Shown here: in pieces, positions 34,463 through 45,467 of the stretch
How positions within the stretch are numbered: position 1 is the first letter of the stretch
Layout of the letters: every line of letters begins with the position of its first letter
Origin: Henckelia pumila
Taxonomy: Eukaryota; Streptophyta; Magnoliopsida; Lamiales; Gesneriaceae
Reading direction: 5' to 3'
Assembly: GCF_033568475.1 (NCBI RefSeq)
Contig: NC_133121.1
Location: forward strand, 29,061,374 to 29,125,373
DNA: 64,000 bases
Position numbers and translations under genes: made by a program
The notes under the pieces: generated by a model
Database searches by the model: none
What the model saw: the letters and a program-made list of their open reading frames with translations, nothing else
Told to the model about the DNA's origin: nothing

Positions 34463-35717
34463 GCTAGCACTAGGCGAAACGACTACGACCTAGGCCACTC
34501 AATCATAGTTCCCAAACGTCTAAACAAAAAGGGCGGTTCTGCCCGCTGAAAGCAAGATTGGCTCAAGATGAATGCATAACAGAAACATAAAACATAGCCA
34601 TATAACAAAAGCTCAATCAAAACAACAGAACACAAGTTCCTCATGCTAGAACGAGTGTAGATGCAAGTATGTGATTTTAAGGGAAACTCGAGAACCAACT
34701 GTTCCGAGTATGCTATCCCGCTATCGATGACTGCTTTTACCTTTCAATGTCGTAGATCCAACTCCGGACAAGCTACAACAAAAGATTATATCAACAATTA
34801 TACAACCTAAACAACAAACAACGGTTCAAGGAAATCTCTTTACCGATCTTCGTCCAACTCTTGACGAACAATGCTGCTAACACGGGCTTCACAAACTCCA
34901 AACGAATCTGTTCAGATACAAATCAAAGATCAATTACCATGATCGACTTACAAGACAAGTTTAACAACTCAATAACGGTTCGAAATCCCCAAAACTCAAA
35001 CCGACGGCATAACGGCTATAAACTGCACAAACCGACAACGCAGACAGCAGTTCAATAGCGATATCAACTCAATTCAATGCTAATACAACAACAACAAGAC
35101 AAACCCAACAAATCTCAAAATCATGATTTTTGAAAATAGCTTCCAAAAATCATAACAATTCCGAACGTCGCTCTAATTCAAAACCGACAGATAATAAACG
35201 ATCAGAACTCCGCCAAGAACAACATACTAGAATCTAGATCGATTCTAACAACCTCCGAAAAACAAAACATCTCTGATCGGAGAAATACTTACGGTATAAC
35301 GGAGCTCTCACTGCAGTGATCACTAATCTGCCTTCAGAAATAATTTCTAACGGCCGGATCGAGCTCGGGAGGAAATCTGGAAGCTTGGAAAAGCTTGAAG
35401 GCGTCTTCAATGGAGTCTCTCGGGTGTGTGGAGGAGGAGGAAGACTTTAGAAGCCAATTTCAAGTGTAGATAATATATAAAAATCAATATTTGCATTTTA
35501 GTCCCTGAAATTTCCAAAATTTGCAAAAAGGACCCTGATCAAAATCAAATCGGCTCGTGAACTCTGCAAACTCTGATTAACTCAAATAAACTCATTTAAG
35601 ATAAAAACAGGACGTTACAATTCTCCCCCACTAAGAAGAGATTTCGTCCTCGAAATCAATGAGAACCACAACTCATAAGATAGAATAAAGAACTAAAGAC
35701 AGTAAGAAGAACTCACG

Positions 35718-38531
35718 TCATCCGAATAACTCCGGAAATCGATGTCTCATGTCAGACTCTGTCTCCCAAGTCGCTTCCTTGACGCCGTGACGGCTCCACT
35801 GCACTTTCACCAACGGAATCGACTTGGTCCTGAGTTGTTTCTCCTTCCGATCAAGGATCTGAATCGGTCGCTCAAAGTAGCTCAGAGTCTCGTCTAACTG
35901 GGCTTCGTCAGGCTGAAGGATATGTGAAGGATCTAGATGATACTTTCGCAGCATAGAGACGTGAAAAACGTCGTGAATACCAGATAAAGACGGAGGAAGT
36001 GCAAGTCTGTAGGCAAGATCGCCTATCTTCTCGAGAATCTCATACGGACCGATGAATCTCGGAGATAACTTCCCTCTCTTACCGAATCTGACAGTGCCTC
36101 TGAACGGAGAAATCTTAAGGAAAACGCGGTCTCCTTGCTCAAAACTCAGAGGTCTACGTCTGACGTTCGCATACTTCGCCTGTCTATCTTGAGCTGTCTT
36201 CATTCTGGTCTGAATGATCTTAACCTGCTCTGCCATATCTCTAAGCATATCCGGTCCCAAATCTGGTGACTCGGACAAGTCATCCCAAAACAACGGAGAT
36301 CGGCATTTCTTACCGTACAATGCCTCAAAAAGCGCCATACCGATACTCGCTTGGAAGCTGTTGTTGTAAGAAAACTCGACAAGAGGCAAAGAATCCTGCC
36401 AACTAGTGCCAAAATCTAGCACTACCGCTTGCAGCATATCCTCTAACGTCTGGATAGTCCGCTCTGACTGTCCATCGGTCTGAGGATGATAAGCTGTGCT
36501 AAGATGCAATCGAGTACCAAGTGCCCCCTGAAGACTGTGCCAGAAGTGAGAAGTGAATCTAGGATCTCTGTCTGAAACGATCGACTTCGGTACACCATGC
36601 AATCTCACAACATTGCTAACATACAACTCAGCCATCTGATCATGACGATACGTCATCCTGTATGGAATAAAACACGCAGACTTCGTCAATCGGTCGATCA
36701 CTACCCAAATGGCATCGCATCCTCGAACGGATCGTGGTAGCTTCGTGACGAAATCCATGGAAATGTGATCCCACTTCCATTCAGGAACAGATAGACTGTG
36801 CAACAGACCTCCTGGTCGCCTCCGTTCTGCTTTCACCTGTTGACAATTCAAACACCGAGATACAAACCTCGCTACGTTGCTCTTCATTCTCTTCCACCAG
36901 AACTGGTTCTTCAGATCGTTGTACATCTTACGACCTCCAGGATGAATACTAAACCGACTGCAATGAGCCTCTCGGAGAATACGCTGTCTCAACTCCGAAA
37001 TATCAGGCACAACAATACGGTTATTCACGAACAAAACATCATCTCTAACCTGGAATTCAGACTGATGACCCGATCTGACTTTCTCTACTGAAATCTGGAT
37101 GCTCGGCTCAGACTTCTGTGCTTCTCTGATTGCAACAAACAACTCTGGCTCGGCTTGAATATCAAACACTCTGATAGTCTCCCTATCTGTTTCAAACTCT
37201 AAACCAGAAGTGCAACAATCATCGATCAACTGAGAAACACCGATAGTAGAAAGAGATAAAGAACAAAGCTTTCGGCTCAAGGCATCTGCAACTGCATTAG
37301 ACTTCCCCGGATAGTACTTGATTTCACAGTCGAAATCCTTCAACAGATCTAACCATCTTCTCTGTCTCATATTTAGCTCTGCCTGTGAAAACAAGTACTT
37401 AAGGCTCTTATGGTCAGAAAAGATCTCGAAAGACTCACCATAAAGATAGTGACGCCAGATCTTCAGAGCAAAGACGATCGCAGCTAGTTCAAGATCATGG
37501 ACCGGATAACGAGTCTCGTGCAGTGTCAGCTGCCTCGATGCATACGCTATCACATGCTTATGCTGCATAAGAACACAACCCAAGCCTCGGTTAGAAGCAT
37601 CACAATAGACTGTGAAACCTCCAGTACCCTTTGGAATAGAAAGAATTGGAGCACTGGTCAGTCTCCTCTTCAGATCAACAAAGCTAGCCTCACAATCTGG
37701 AGTCCAAACAAAAGGCGCATTCTTCTGAGTCAGCTGGGTAATAGGCTTGGCAATAGACGAGAAACCCTCGATGAAACGACGGTAATAACCAGCTAAACCC
37801 ATGAAGCTTCGGATCTCCGGCACTGAAGTAGGTCTAGGCCAATTCATAACCGCTTCAATCTTGCTGGGATCGACAGAAATCCCATCTTCAGAAATAATAT
37901 GACCGAGAAAGACAACTCGATCTAACCAAAATTCGCATTTCGACAGCTTGGCAAACAACTGCTCAACTCGCAAAATCTGCAATACGGTCCTCAAGTGCTC
38001 TGCATGGTCAGTACGGTTCTTCGAGTAGATAAGAATATCATCGATAAAGATAATGACGAACTCATCTAAATAACGCTGAAAGATACGGTTCATCAAACCC
38101 ATAAAAACCGCTGGGGCGTTAGTCAAACCAAACGGCATGACTATAAACTCAAAGTGACCATACCTCGTCCTGAGTGCGGTCTTAGGAACGTCTTCCTCTC
38201 GCACTCTCAACTGGTGATAACCTGACCTCAGATCAATCTTAGAGTAGACAGAAGAACCCTGCAGTTGATCAAACAAGTCATCTATTCGGGGTAAAGGATA
38301 CCTGTTCTTAACTGTAGCCTGATTCAATTGATGGTAGTCGATACAGAGCCGCATAGAACCATCCTTCTTCCGAACGAATAGAACAGGAGCACCCCAAGGC
38401 GATACACTAGGTCTGATGTATCTCTTGGCAATCAAATCCTCAAGCTGCTCCTTCAACTCTCTCAATTCGACAAGTGCCATACGATAAGGAGCTTTTGAAA
38501 TAGGTTGAGTACCTAGAACAAAGAAGGCCAT
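35718..38531 (-). CDS. gypsy chromovirus pol (RT-RNase H-integrase-chromodomain), 5'-truncated
   Basis: 937 open codons. RT starts just after [12 protein letters not shown] and includes [15 protein letters not shown] and the catalytic [11 protein letters not shown] near residues 166-176. RNase H has [10 protein letters not shown] and [10 protein letters not shown]. Integrase has an H..H..CLNC zinc site, the [14 protein letters not shown] core, [12 protein letters not shown] and [12 protein letters not shown]. The C-terminus ([16 protein letters not shown]) is chromodomain-like and ends RHRFPELFG. No stop or frameshift. The first residues MAFFV belong to Athila-derived sequence; protease and gag of the chromovirus are missing. 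It is the intact counterpart of the broken pol at 18300-21116. Confidence 0.88.
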   Translation of the reverse strand: MAFFVLGTQPISKAPYRMALVELRELKEQLEDLIAKRYIRPSVSPWGAPVLFVRKKDGSMRLCIDYHQLNQATVKNRYPLPRIDDLFDQLQGSSVYSKIDLRSGYHQLRVREEDVPKTALRTRYGHFEFIVMPFGLTNAPAVFMGLMNRIFQRYLDEFVIIFIDDILIYSKNRTDHAEHLRTVLQILRVEQLFAKLSKCEFWLDRVVFLGHIISEDGISVDPSKIEAVMNWPRPTSVPEIRSFMGLAGYYRRFIEGFSSIAKPITQLTQKNAPFVWTPDCEASFVDLKRRLTSAPILSIPKGTGGFTVYCDASNRGLGCVLMQHKHVIAYASRQLTLHETRYPVHDLELAAIVFALKIWRHYLYGESFEIFSDHKSLKYLFSQAELNMRQRRWLDLLKDFDCEIKYYPGKSNAVADALSRKLCSLSLSTIGVSQLIDDCCTSGLEFETDRETIRVFDIQAEPELFVAIREAQKSEPSIQISVEKVRSGHQSEFQVRDDVLFVNNRIVVPDISELRQRILREAHCSRFSIHPGGRKMYNDLKNQFWWKRMKSNVARFVSRCLNCQQVKAERRRPGGLLHSLSVPEWKWDHISMDFVTKLPRSVRGCDAIWVVIDRLTKSACFIPYRMTYRHDQMAELYVSNVVRLHGVPKSIVSDRDPRFTSHFWHSLQGALGTRLHLSTAYHPQTDGQSERTIQTLEDMLQAVVLDFGTSWQDSLPLVEFSYNNSFQASIGMALFEALYGKKCRSPLFWDDLSESPDLGPDMLRDMAEQVKIIQTRMKTAQDRQAKYANVRRRPLSFEQGDRVFLKISPFRGTVRFGKRGKLSPRFIGPYEILEKIGDLAYRLALPPSLSGIHDVFHVSMLRKYHLDPSHILQPDEAQLDETLSYFERPIQILDRKEKQLRTKSIPLVKVQWSRHGVKEATWETESDMRHRFPELFG

Positions 38532-38546
38532 ACGACTTTAACGGGA

Positions 38547-40721
38547 TTAATTCTTCCCTTTCTCTTTCACTCGCCAAATAAATTCCACGAACCGCCTTTT
38601 AAATTTTGCTTTTTTCGTGGCCTTCTTTGGTGGTTTTGGCGCTCTCACGTTCGATGAATCAACCGCAATGTCGGCTTTTGAACGACCCTCCAAATTCATA
38701 ACCGGCTCTATCAAGCATAATTTTTCAATAGGGGTGTTAGATGACTTCATGAATATATTAAAAATTACACTCTCACCGTCCACACCCATTGACAATGCAC
38801 CTCTCTTCACCTCTATCTTGGCATCGGCAGTGGCCAAGAAAGGTCTCCCCAATATCAGGGGCATGTTTGCATCCTCCTCCATATCTAACACAACAAAATC
38901 CGCTGGAAAAATAAATTTATCTACTTTTACCAAAACATCTTCAATGATTCCAAGCGGATATGTGATAGATCGATCAGACAACTGCAACGCGATCATGGTG
39001 GGCTTCACCTCACCAAGTCCTAAGCTCCTGAAAACAGACAAGGGCATGAGATTAATGCTAGCTCCTAAATCGCAAAGTGCATTATTAAAATAAAAAGAGC
39101 CAATAGTGCAAGGAATAGTAAAACTCCTTGGATCCTTAAGCTTTTGTGGCATCTTCTTTTGGAGCACCGCACTGCACTCTTCCGTTAAATTCACTACCTC
39201 GTTCTCTAGCAGCCTCCTCTTCTTGGACATCACCTCCTTGATGAACTTCGCATAATTCGGCATTTGCTCCAAAGCTTCAGCAAAGGGAATGTTGATGTGA
39301 ATCTTCTTAAAAATCTCCAAGAACTTGGAAAATTGCTCGTCCAATGCTTTCTTCTTGAACCTTTGCGGGTATGGAAGTGAAGGCTTATACATCGGTTTTG
39401 GCTCAGATTCAAGCTCCTTCTCTTTCTCCTCAACTTTTTCCTCAAGTTTCTTATCCGCAACAGTAGGAATTTGAACTCCAACGTCTTTGGCACTCCGCAC
39501 TTCGATGGCATTGCACTGCTCCTTGGGATTCACCTCAGTATTGCTAGGGAACTGGCCGCGATTGTTGTCCTTCAGTGCGTTCGCCAACTGCCCAATACTA
39601 GTCTCCATGGATTGCAACACTGCGCCCATGTTGGCCATGTGCGTCTCCAAACTGTCAATTCGAGACTCAGTTCTCGCCATCCTCTTACCTGATTCCTGCA
39701 CAAAAGTACTAACCACATCCTCCAACGACTGCTTACCCTCATCCTTGTTTGTATTGAATCCCGAAGGATTCAGCACATTTTTATTGTTAGCATACGAAAA
39801 ATTTTCATGATTACGCAAGCTAGGATGATAAGTATTTGGGACAGGGTTACCTCTATAGCCTCCATATCCTCGGTAGCCATTTGGATTTATATAATTGACT
39901 TGCTCTATGACCGGTGATCCTTCAACTCCAGTTGAATCTGCAACATTAATTTTATTCAAAGAAGCTACCTGTGTAGTCAGTGCAGATAATTGAGCAGTGA
40001 TGGACGTGAGAGGATCCACTGCATACACTCCAGCCGGCTTCTTTACTCCTATATACTCAGATGGCCATTGGAAACTATTGACCGTCATCTCCTCCAACAT
40101 ATCATAAGCCTGAACATGATCCTTCGCAAATATAGTACCTCCAGCAGCAGAATCGACATTCATCCTTGTAGGCGCATTCAGTCCGTTGTAAAACCACTCG
40201 ATCTGTTCCCAATCTGCAAAATTGTGGTTAGGACAACGTCTTAATAATTCTTTATACCTTTCCCATGCCTCGTAGAGCTGTTCAGAATCCATCTGCCGAA
40301 AGGTGCTGATCTCGATCTTCAGTTGGGTGGTTTTGGCATGAGGAAAATATTTTGCAAGAAATTTTTCTGCCATCACCTCCCAAGTAGTGATGCTTCCAAG
40401 CGGCAGTGATTGCAACCAACTTCTGGCTTGATCCCTGAGAGAAAACGGAAACAAGCGTAAGCGTATAATATCCTCAGACACACCATTAATTTTTACCGTA
40501 TCGGTTATCTCCAAAAAGGTGCGTAGGTGTAGATAAGGATCGGCAGTGGCGCTCCCATTAAATTGGTTCTGTTGAACCATGTTGATCAATGCAGGCTTCA
40601 GCTCAAAATTGTTTGCATTGATAATTCCTCGAGCGATTCCAGAATAGTGAGCCTGGATCGTCGGTCTGAAGTGATCTCTAATAGGCACTAGGGGAGCTTG
40701 ATTTGCTTCTTGTTCAGCCAT
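38547..40721 (-). CDS. Athila-like gag-protease polyprotein
   Basis: 724 codons, MAEQEANQAPLVPIRDHF to RVKEKGKN. The retrotransposon-gag core lies at about residues 50-190 (SWLQSLPLGSITTWEVMAE and the following block). A low-complexity middle and a Lys/Glu-rich coiled-coil-like stretch (about 415-450) precede an aspartic-protease domain whose active-site motif reads CDLGASINLMP (550-560) with LGRPFL further on; DLGA instead of DTGA is usual in this group. No disabling mutation. It would form virus-like particles with its own pol, which is missing here. Confidence 0.85.
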   Translation of the reverse strand: MAEQEANQAPLVPIRDHFRPTIQAHYSGIARGIINANNFELKPALINMVQQNQFNGSATADPYLHLRTFLEITDTVKINGVSEDIIRLRLFPFSLRDQARSWLQSLPLGSITTWEVMAEKFLAKYFPHAKTTQLKIEISTFRQMDSEQLYEAWERYKELLRRCPNHNFADWEQIEWFYNGLNAPTRMNVDSAAGGTIFAKDHVQAYDMLEEMTVNSFQWPSEYIGVKKPAGVYAVDPLTSITAQLSALTTQVASLNKINVADSTGVEGSPVIEQVNYINPNGYRGYGGYRGNPVPNTYHPSLRNHENFSYANNKNVLNPSGFNTNKDEGKQSLEDVVSTFVQESGKRMARTESRIDSLETHMANMGAVLQSMETSIGQLANALKDNNRGQFPSNTEVNPKEQCNAIEVRSAKDVGVQIPTVADKKLEEKVEEKEKELESEPKPMYKPSLPYPQRFKKKALDEQFSKFLEIFKKIHINIPFAEALEQMPNYAKFIKEVMSKKRRLLENEVVNLTEECSAVLQKKMPQKLKDPRSFTIPCTIGSFYFNNALCDLGASINLMPLSVFRSLGLGEVKPTMIALQLSDRSITYPLGIIEDVLVKVDKFIFPADFVVLDMEEDANMPLILGRPFLATADAKIEVKRGALSMGVDGESVIFNIFMKSSNTPIEKLCLIEPVMNLEGRSKADIAVDSSNVRAPKPPKKATKKAKFKRRFVEFIWRVKEKGKN

Positions 40722-40955
40722 TCTTTCAATTTCTTCTCTTCTAACTCATCTTGAAGCACGTGCGGTGCGCTCGATCTCCGGATCAAACAATAGAGAATTA
40801 GCACTTTGAGATCGTTGCATAGACTGCAATTAAAAGATAAGAAAAAATTAATTAGTAACTTAAAATAAAAAAAACTCTAAATTAAAATCTAGACTAATTG
40901 GTAACAAGACTAAAAAATAATCAAAATTTACTCCCCGGAAACGGCGCCAAAAACT

Positions 40956-42334
40956 TGTTGTGAAATTTCCTCGCAAGTGTACGAGTGTCAAGTTTTAATA
41001 TAGTGAATAATTCAGATATCGATCCCACAGAGAGTAAAATGAAAATATTTAGTACTTGTAATTAAAATAGTCTAAACTTTATCTAAAAAATCAATAATCA
41101 AGAATTTTGCAATAAAAATAAAATAATTAAGATGATTTTAGATAGCACGCACACAACTTTCAGGAATAATCAATCAGAGAAAAACGGTCTAGAGGTATAG
41201 ATTTCACCTGGTTTCAACAACAATCAATCCTAATTAATTAATCTTCATGAATTCCAATCAATTAATAACCAAGAACACTTACGTATATTATTTCCCTCTC
41301 CCGAGCAACAAATAATGTTTATCAACTACAATTCAATTCCAATATTCCTATTAAGAATTTATCGCAGTGATCTAGCACAAAACAATGTTCTCTTTAAAAG
41401 CTCTGTTAAAATCATACACTCTCCCGAGCTGTATAAATAATTAGCAGTGTATTTTCTAATGTCCTATTCAAAATCCCCTCTCCCGAGCAATGATTTCAAA
41501 TAAATATAACAAATCAATTATTGATCAGATAATTGAAAAGACAATCAATTCTAGAAAAAACAATTAATCTAGAAGAAATTCAATTCAATAAAATCAAAAA
41601 TTCATGAAAGCGTCTACACCAGGTTTCATCCGACCTCTAGACTATAAAAATTAGTTCATAATAAAATTCTGAAAACAATAAATAATAAATCCAAACATGT
41701 TCAGAATTAAATAAAAGATAAGAAACAAATCCGTCGTCGACGCCTTGTCCGGACTATCAAACTCCGTCTTCGTTCTTCAGTTAAGCTCCAGAAAAATCCT
41801 CAGAAAAATCACACGATCAAACCCTCTGATTTATGTGTAAAATATTGTGGCGGCTCTCCCCTCTCCTCTGATAAGAATTCCTTTTTATATTTCTCATCAA
41901 AAGCCCACAAAATCAAGCCCAAGAAGTAATTACCCGAAATAATAAAACTTTCCAAACAGCTACAGGGCGGGCGCTCAATAAACGGCGCGGGCGCGCCTTC
42001 AACTCGTAATTTCCAATTCTCCCAGAAACACAGCATTGCGCGTTAGCTCTTGAAGAAACGCTAACAAGGAGCGCTGATAAGAATTCTCTTGGCCCAATAA
42101 CAAAAGGCCCATTAACCTCTCTTTACTGTACGTTTCTTTTCTTTTCTTCAATTTTCTCTTCTTTTCTTTTTCCTTTCTTTTATTCTTCTTTTCTCCTTTT
42201 TCCTCTCATTTCCACATAAAATCAATAATTTCCTACACTCACAAAAAAAACAAAACACCCACATAAATCTGCTCGAAACAAATAATTAATAATTAAAATC
42301 ATATATAAATTAAGTGTATAAAATACACTTATCA
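40956..42334 (-). repeat. 5' LTR of the Athila-like element
   Basis: 1,379 bp. TATA-like ATATAAAAAG on the minus strand at 41881-41890. It includes several CCTCTCCCGAGC boxes (41293-41482), a GC-rich GCGCGGGCGC module at 41963-41998 and a long CT-rich tract (42120-42220). The inner end is inferred from the position of the primer-binding site. Confidence 0.75.
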
Positions 42335-42348
42335 CTATCTTCTAAACT

Positions 42349-42551
42349 AGTTGCTACCAGATCCACCTTCTCTTTTTCTCTTATCTTCTTCCTCCTTTCT
42401 CCGCTTGACTTCTTCTTGCCTTTGCGTGGACTCCTCCACCCTCACATCTTCATTTCTCTTGGCCTCCTCCAATCGTTTTCTATACTCTTCCTCTTTTTTG
42501 GCATCACCCAGAGTGATATGATCAATCATTTTATTAAGTTTGGTGCCGATG
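42349..42551 (-). pseudogene. Fragment of an Ogre/Tat-like ORF with charged coiled coil
   Basis: Minus-strand HIGTKLNKMIDHITLGDAKK followed by a run of Glu/Arg/Lys ending GGSGSN. It parallels TIGTQLTELIDHISKG on the minus strand near 63075-63125, next to a larger fragment of the same kind of protein. It is cut upstream by a copia LTR and downstream by the Athila-like LTR. Function unknown. Confidence 0.5.
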
Positions 42552-43563
42552 TGTTGGGATAAGTTTTGGTATTTGACAAAACATAAAGAAATATTTCTAA
42601 GCAGTCTAGTCGAGATAAAAACAGTCGAGATACAAGCAGACCAGTTGAGATACAAGCAGTCCAGAACTAAGAAGTGCAGTCGGACATTATATTGATACAG
42701 TTCAAGACCAATTCACATATCCAGTAAAGTATCAAGACTGTGAGGAAATGAGTTATTCAAGACATATTTCAAATATAAAAACCGTTGCAAGATCCAGACA
42801 CTTTTATCGAAGAATGAGCAACATCATTAAAGTCCTCATAAAGACTTATTAAATATCTAGAGGCAAAGGAGAAATGCATTTATGACAAAGATGAACGTTG
42901 CAAATATGCATATATAAATGTATGAAAGCTTCAGAAAGCAAAAAAAGTCAAGTAGAGAGCAATATATATACAACATATACAGCAGAAGAGTGCTTGATCA
43001 CTCATAAAATATTTATCTAATCTGCTTAACGTGCCCTCCTACACAAGCCATTCATTAGATCATCTCTGAGGATCATCAAGGGCCAAGAATCAACTCTCAA
43101 ATGACAATTTGTTTATAAGCTGGAGTTGATCTACTGTTTGAGTCTACAGATTCATTCATCATTGTAATTTGATTATTAAGACATGATGTCTTAACTTGGT
43201 TGTGTTCTAGGAGATTCGATCTAGGCAAAGAGTAAGTCCTACGATTGGAGTGAGTTGTATACAAGACGTATAAATCAAAGTCTTCTAGTGGATCCCTCCC
43301 TCGTGGAAGAATGAGTTACGTAGGAGTTTTATCTCCGAACATCCATAAACATCTCTGTGTTATTTATATTTATTTCAAGTCATTTCCATTATTGTTCAAT
43401 ATGTTATTTGACCTCTTTCTGCACATATATTTGTTGGTCAATTAATATTGACATGCGAGAAAGAATAGAGTTAGTTGGTAACAACAACTGCTTACATAGA
43501 AGAAGTTTGTCAATTGAACTGCTCAAGAAAATTGCATAAGAGCAGTCCAAATAGATCCTAACA
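42552..43563 (+). repeat. copia LTR (5') of a truncated element
   Basis: 1,012 bp, TGTTGGGATAAG to GATCCTAACA, followed after two bases by a TGGTATCAGAGAGAG primer site (43566). Several GATACAAGCAG/CAGTCGAGA-type short repeats lie near its start. Confidence 0.7.
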
Positions 43564-43609
43564 AGTGGTATCAGAGAGAGTTTTTTTTCTCGTCTATGAA
43601 CAAGTTCAT

Positions 43610-43769
43610 ATGGCTTCTTTTGGAGAAATTGCTAAGAGTTTCTGGAATACTACCATGGATAAATGCTCAATAAAAACCATGAAAACATATTCAACTGCTA
43701 AGAATATGTTGCTGAAATTTAGTTCATATATGCCTTCAAAAAATATAAACACCAATAATGTATTTTCAT
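43610..43769 (+). pseudogene. copia gag N-terminal fragment
   Basis: MASFGEIAKSFWNTTMDKCS begins 44 bp after the primer site. It is cut at about 43770, where Athila-like LTR sequence takes over. Only about 50 codons remain. Confidence 0.45.
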
Positions 43770-45003
43770 ATATCGTATTCAAAATTCCCTCTCCCGAGTG
43801 ATGAATTCTAAACAAGAAATAATTCAATCTATGACCAATAAATTGAAAGCATTAAGAGCAGGAAAACACAAATAAACTATGCAAAGAATTCAAATATATA
43901 AATCAAAAAATCAAAAGCATGGTTTCAAGTCAAGATCCATCTACCCTCTAGACTAAAAGATTAGTTCATGACAAATTTGAAAATAAAACTAAACATGTTA
44001 TTCAAAAATTCATCAAAGCAAAACTATTGAATGAAATAGTAACAAGAACAAAGTTAGAATTAGCTTCTCTGTCTCTGGATGCCGCCGTCTTCCGTCTTGT
44101 ACCAAGTTCTCTTGCTCTTGTGGGCTTTCAAACACTGTGTTTGGTGGACTAGATTTGGAGGGGATTTGATGGGATTTGCAAATACTGTTTTGGTGTTTGG
44201 AAAAATGAAATTTTAAAACGAGATTGGTATTTGATGGGATTTCATTTAACTAAGTGAAATTCTTACAAAATTGGTCGGATTTCATGGGATTTGAGTTTAT
44301 AATTAAAAACAATAAAATTATTTTTAATAATAAATTTATAAACTTTAGTAATAAATTTAAGTTTTCCTAACATTTTTTTTTACAAAACATCACTTTCCTA
44401 AAATTTATGCTAGTAAATTCCAATATGTATTTTAACTTTTTTTCAAACACCAAAATGGAATTTGAATTCCATGAATTTAAAATCCAAATCCAATTATAAA
44501 TTCCATTTTTAGGCATCTAAACATATTGATAGTCTCTCAGCCGTCCAACAACTTGCAAACCCTCGATAATCCCTTCAATATAACAAGGAATCCTTTTAAA
44601 ATTCGAGAAACAAAAGTTTCCATAGATATGACAAGTTGGGCGCGGTTGCGTTGGATCATAGCGCAGGTGCGCTGTCTTGATGATAGATATAGTATGGGTG
44701 CGCTCTTTGGCTGGCACAGGTGCGCCGCGACAATTGTGGTGCAGCGCGGGTACGCTGGGTCGAGGGCGCAGAGGCGCTTATCGACGTCAAATTTCTTCGG
44801 AATTCCTCCCGCCTAGTGTGGATGCACTAATGATAGGGCGCGAGTGCGCCCTGTGTGACATTTATTTTCTTTCTCCAACTTTGATATTAACACTTCTTTT
44901 TTTGCTCGATCTTATTTTCTTCTCCTCATTTCATCTTTTTTCACTTCTTTTTCACACCAAAAATTTATTCTCATCTAGATTTCTGCAAATGACACAAACA
45001 AAT
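43770..45003 (-). repeat. Second Athila-like LTR fragment, interrupted by a MITE
   Basis: Shares CCCTCTCCCGAGYRATGA and following blocks with 41475-41700. A MITE (44136-44526) sits inside. The right part has a cluster of GCGC-rich motifs (44638-44851) and a CT-rich tract, as in the LTR at 40956-42334. Limits approximate. Confidence 0.6.
44136..44526. mobile_element. MITE-like repeat, copy 2
   Basis: About 391 bp, same family and orientation as 13822-14235: starts TGTGTTTGGTGGAC, ends AGGCATCTAAACATA. Slightly shorter, missing one of the GATTTCATGGG repeats. Confidence 0.65.
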
Positions 45004-45467
45004 AAAAACACAAATAATATCGCTTGATATATAACAAAAACCAAATTAAATCACATAAAATATATGAGACGTACGGGCGAGAGATACCGGGAGAGCGAGA
45101 GGGGATCCAAATCTGCAGCCTTTCTTTGGTCGAGAAAATGTGTGTAGGATTTTGAAATGTGAAGGAGAGATATGTAATATGGTCGACTATCACAGCGTAT
45201 AATGCTTATCTTGTTTGATTAATTATCAAATACCGTACCAAACTGAGCCTAATACTAGTGTTATCAAACAAAATGCTCGACTATTTACCTATATCCTTAT
45301 TTAATACAGCTAACAAAAACTCTCAATTTCCCGAAAATTGGAGGGGGGTCGCGTCGCGCTCGCAGAAGGTCACCACCACAATTGGCCGCTAGAAAAATTA
45401 ATGGTTGTAAAGTTGTAAACGCAATCTGCTATTCGTCTCTCTCTCTCTCTCTCACTCTCAATCGCCG
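45004..45467 (+). promoter_or_regulatory. Upstream region and 5' UTR of ATG8
   Basis: The last 464 bp before the ATG8 start. A (CT)n tract at 45437-45452 lies in the presumed 5' UTR, a common plant core-promoter/5' UTR feature. No convincing TATA box seen. Confidence 0.4.

Larger units (their letters stand above)
24011..38515 (-). mobile_element. 3' half of a second Ty3/gypsy chromovirus, split by a copia insertion
   Basis: On the minus strand it reads pol (from about 38515), polypurine tract (35621-35635), then an LTR starting TGTAACGTCCTG at 35619. The LTR continues to 34468, is interrupted by the copia element 24898-34462 plus its duplicated GCTAG, and resumes from 24897 to 24011, where the plus strand reads TGTGAGACCTCGG. 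Rejoined, the LTR is about 2,039 bp, similar in length to the LTR at 21216-23257. The gag/protease half and 5' LTR are missing: at about 38515 the sequence switches to an Athila-like element. Confidence 0.8.
38516..42334 (-). mobile_element. 5' half of an Athila-like Ty3/gypsy element
   Basis: On the minus strand: LTR (42334 to 40956, starting TGATAAGTG), primer-binding site complementary to a tRNA other than initiator Met (TGGCGCCGTTTCCGGGGAG, 40931-40949, Athila-type), then a gag-protease ORF. RT, RNase H, integrase and the 3' LTR are absent; the sequence passes into chromovirus pol at about 38515. Confidence 0.8.

Noticed and set aside
38617..39093. 158-codon plus-strand open frame opposite the Athila-like gag-protease
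   Set aside because: Antisense shadow of a long intact ORF; no domain recognised.
42314..42562. Plus-strand open frame opposite the charged coiled-coil fragment
   Set aside because: Shadow frame; the minus-strand reading has a parallel at 63.1 kb while this one has none.
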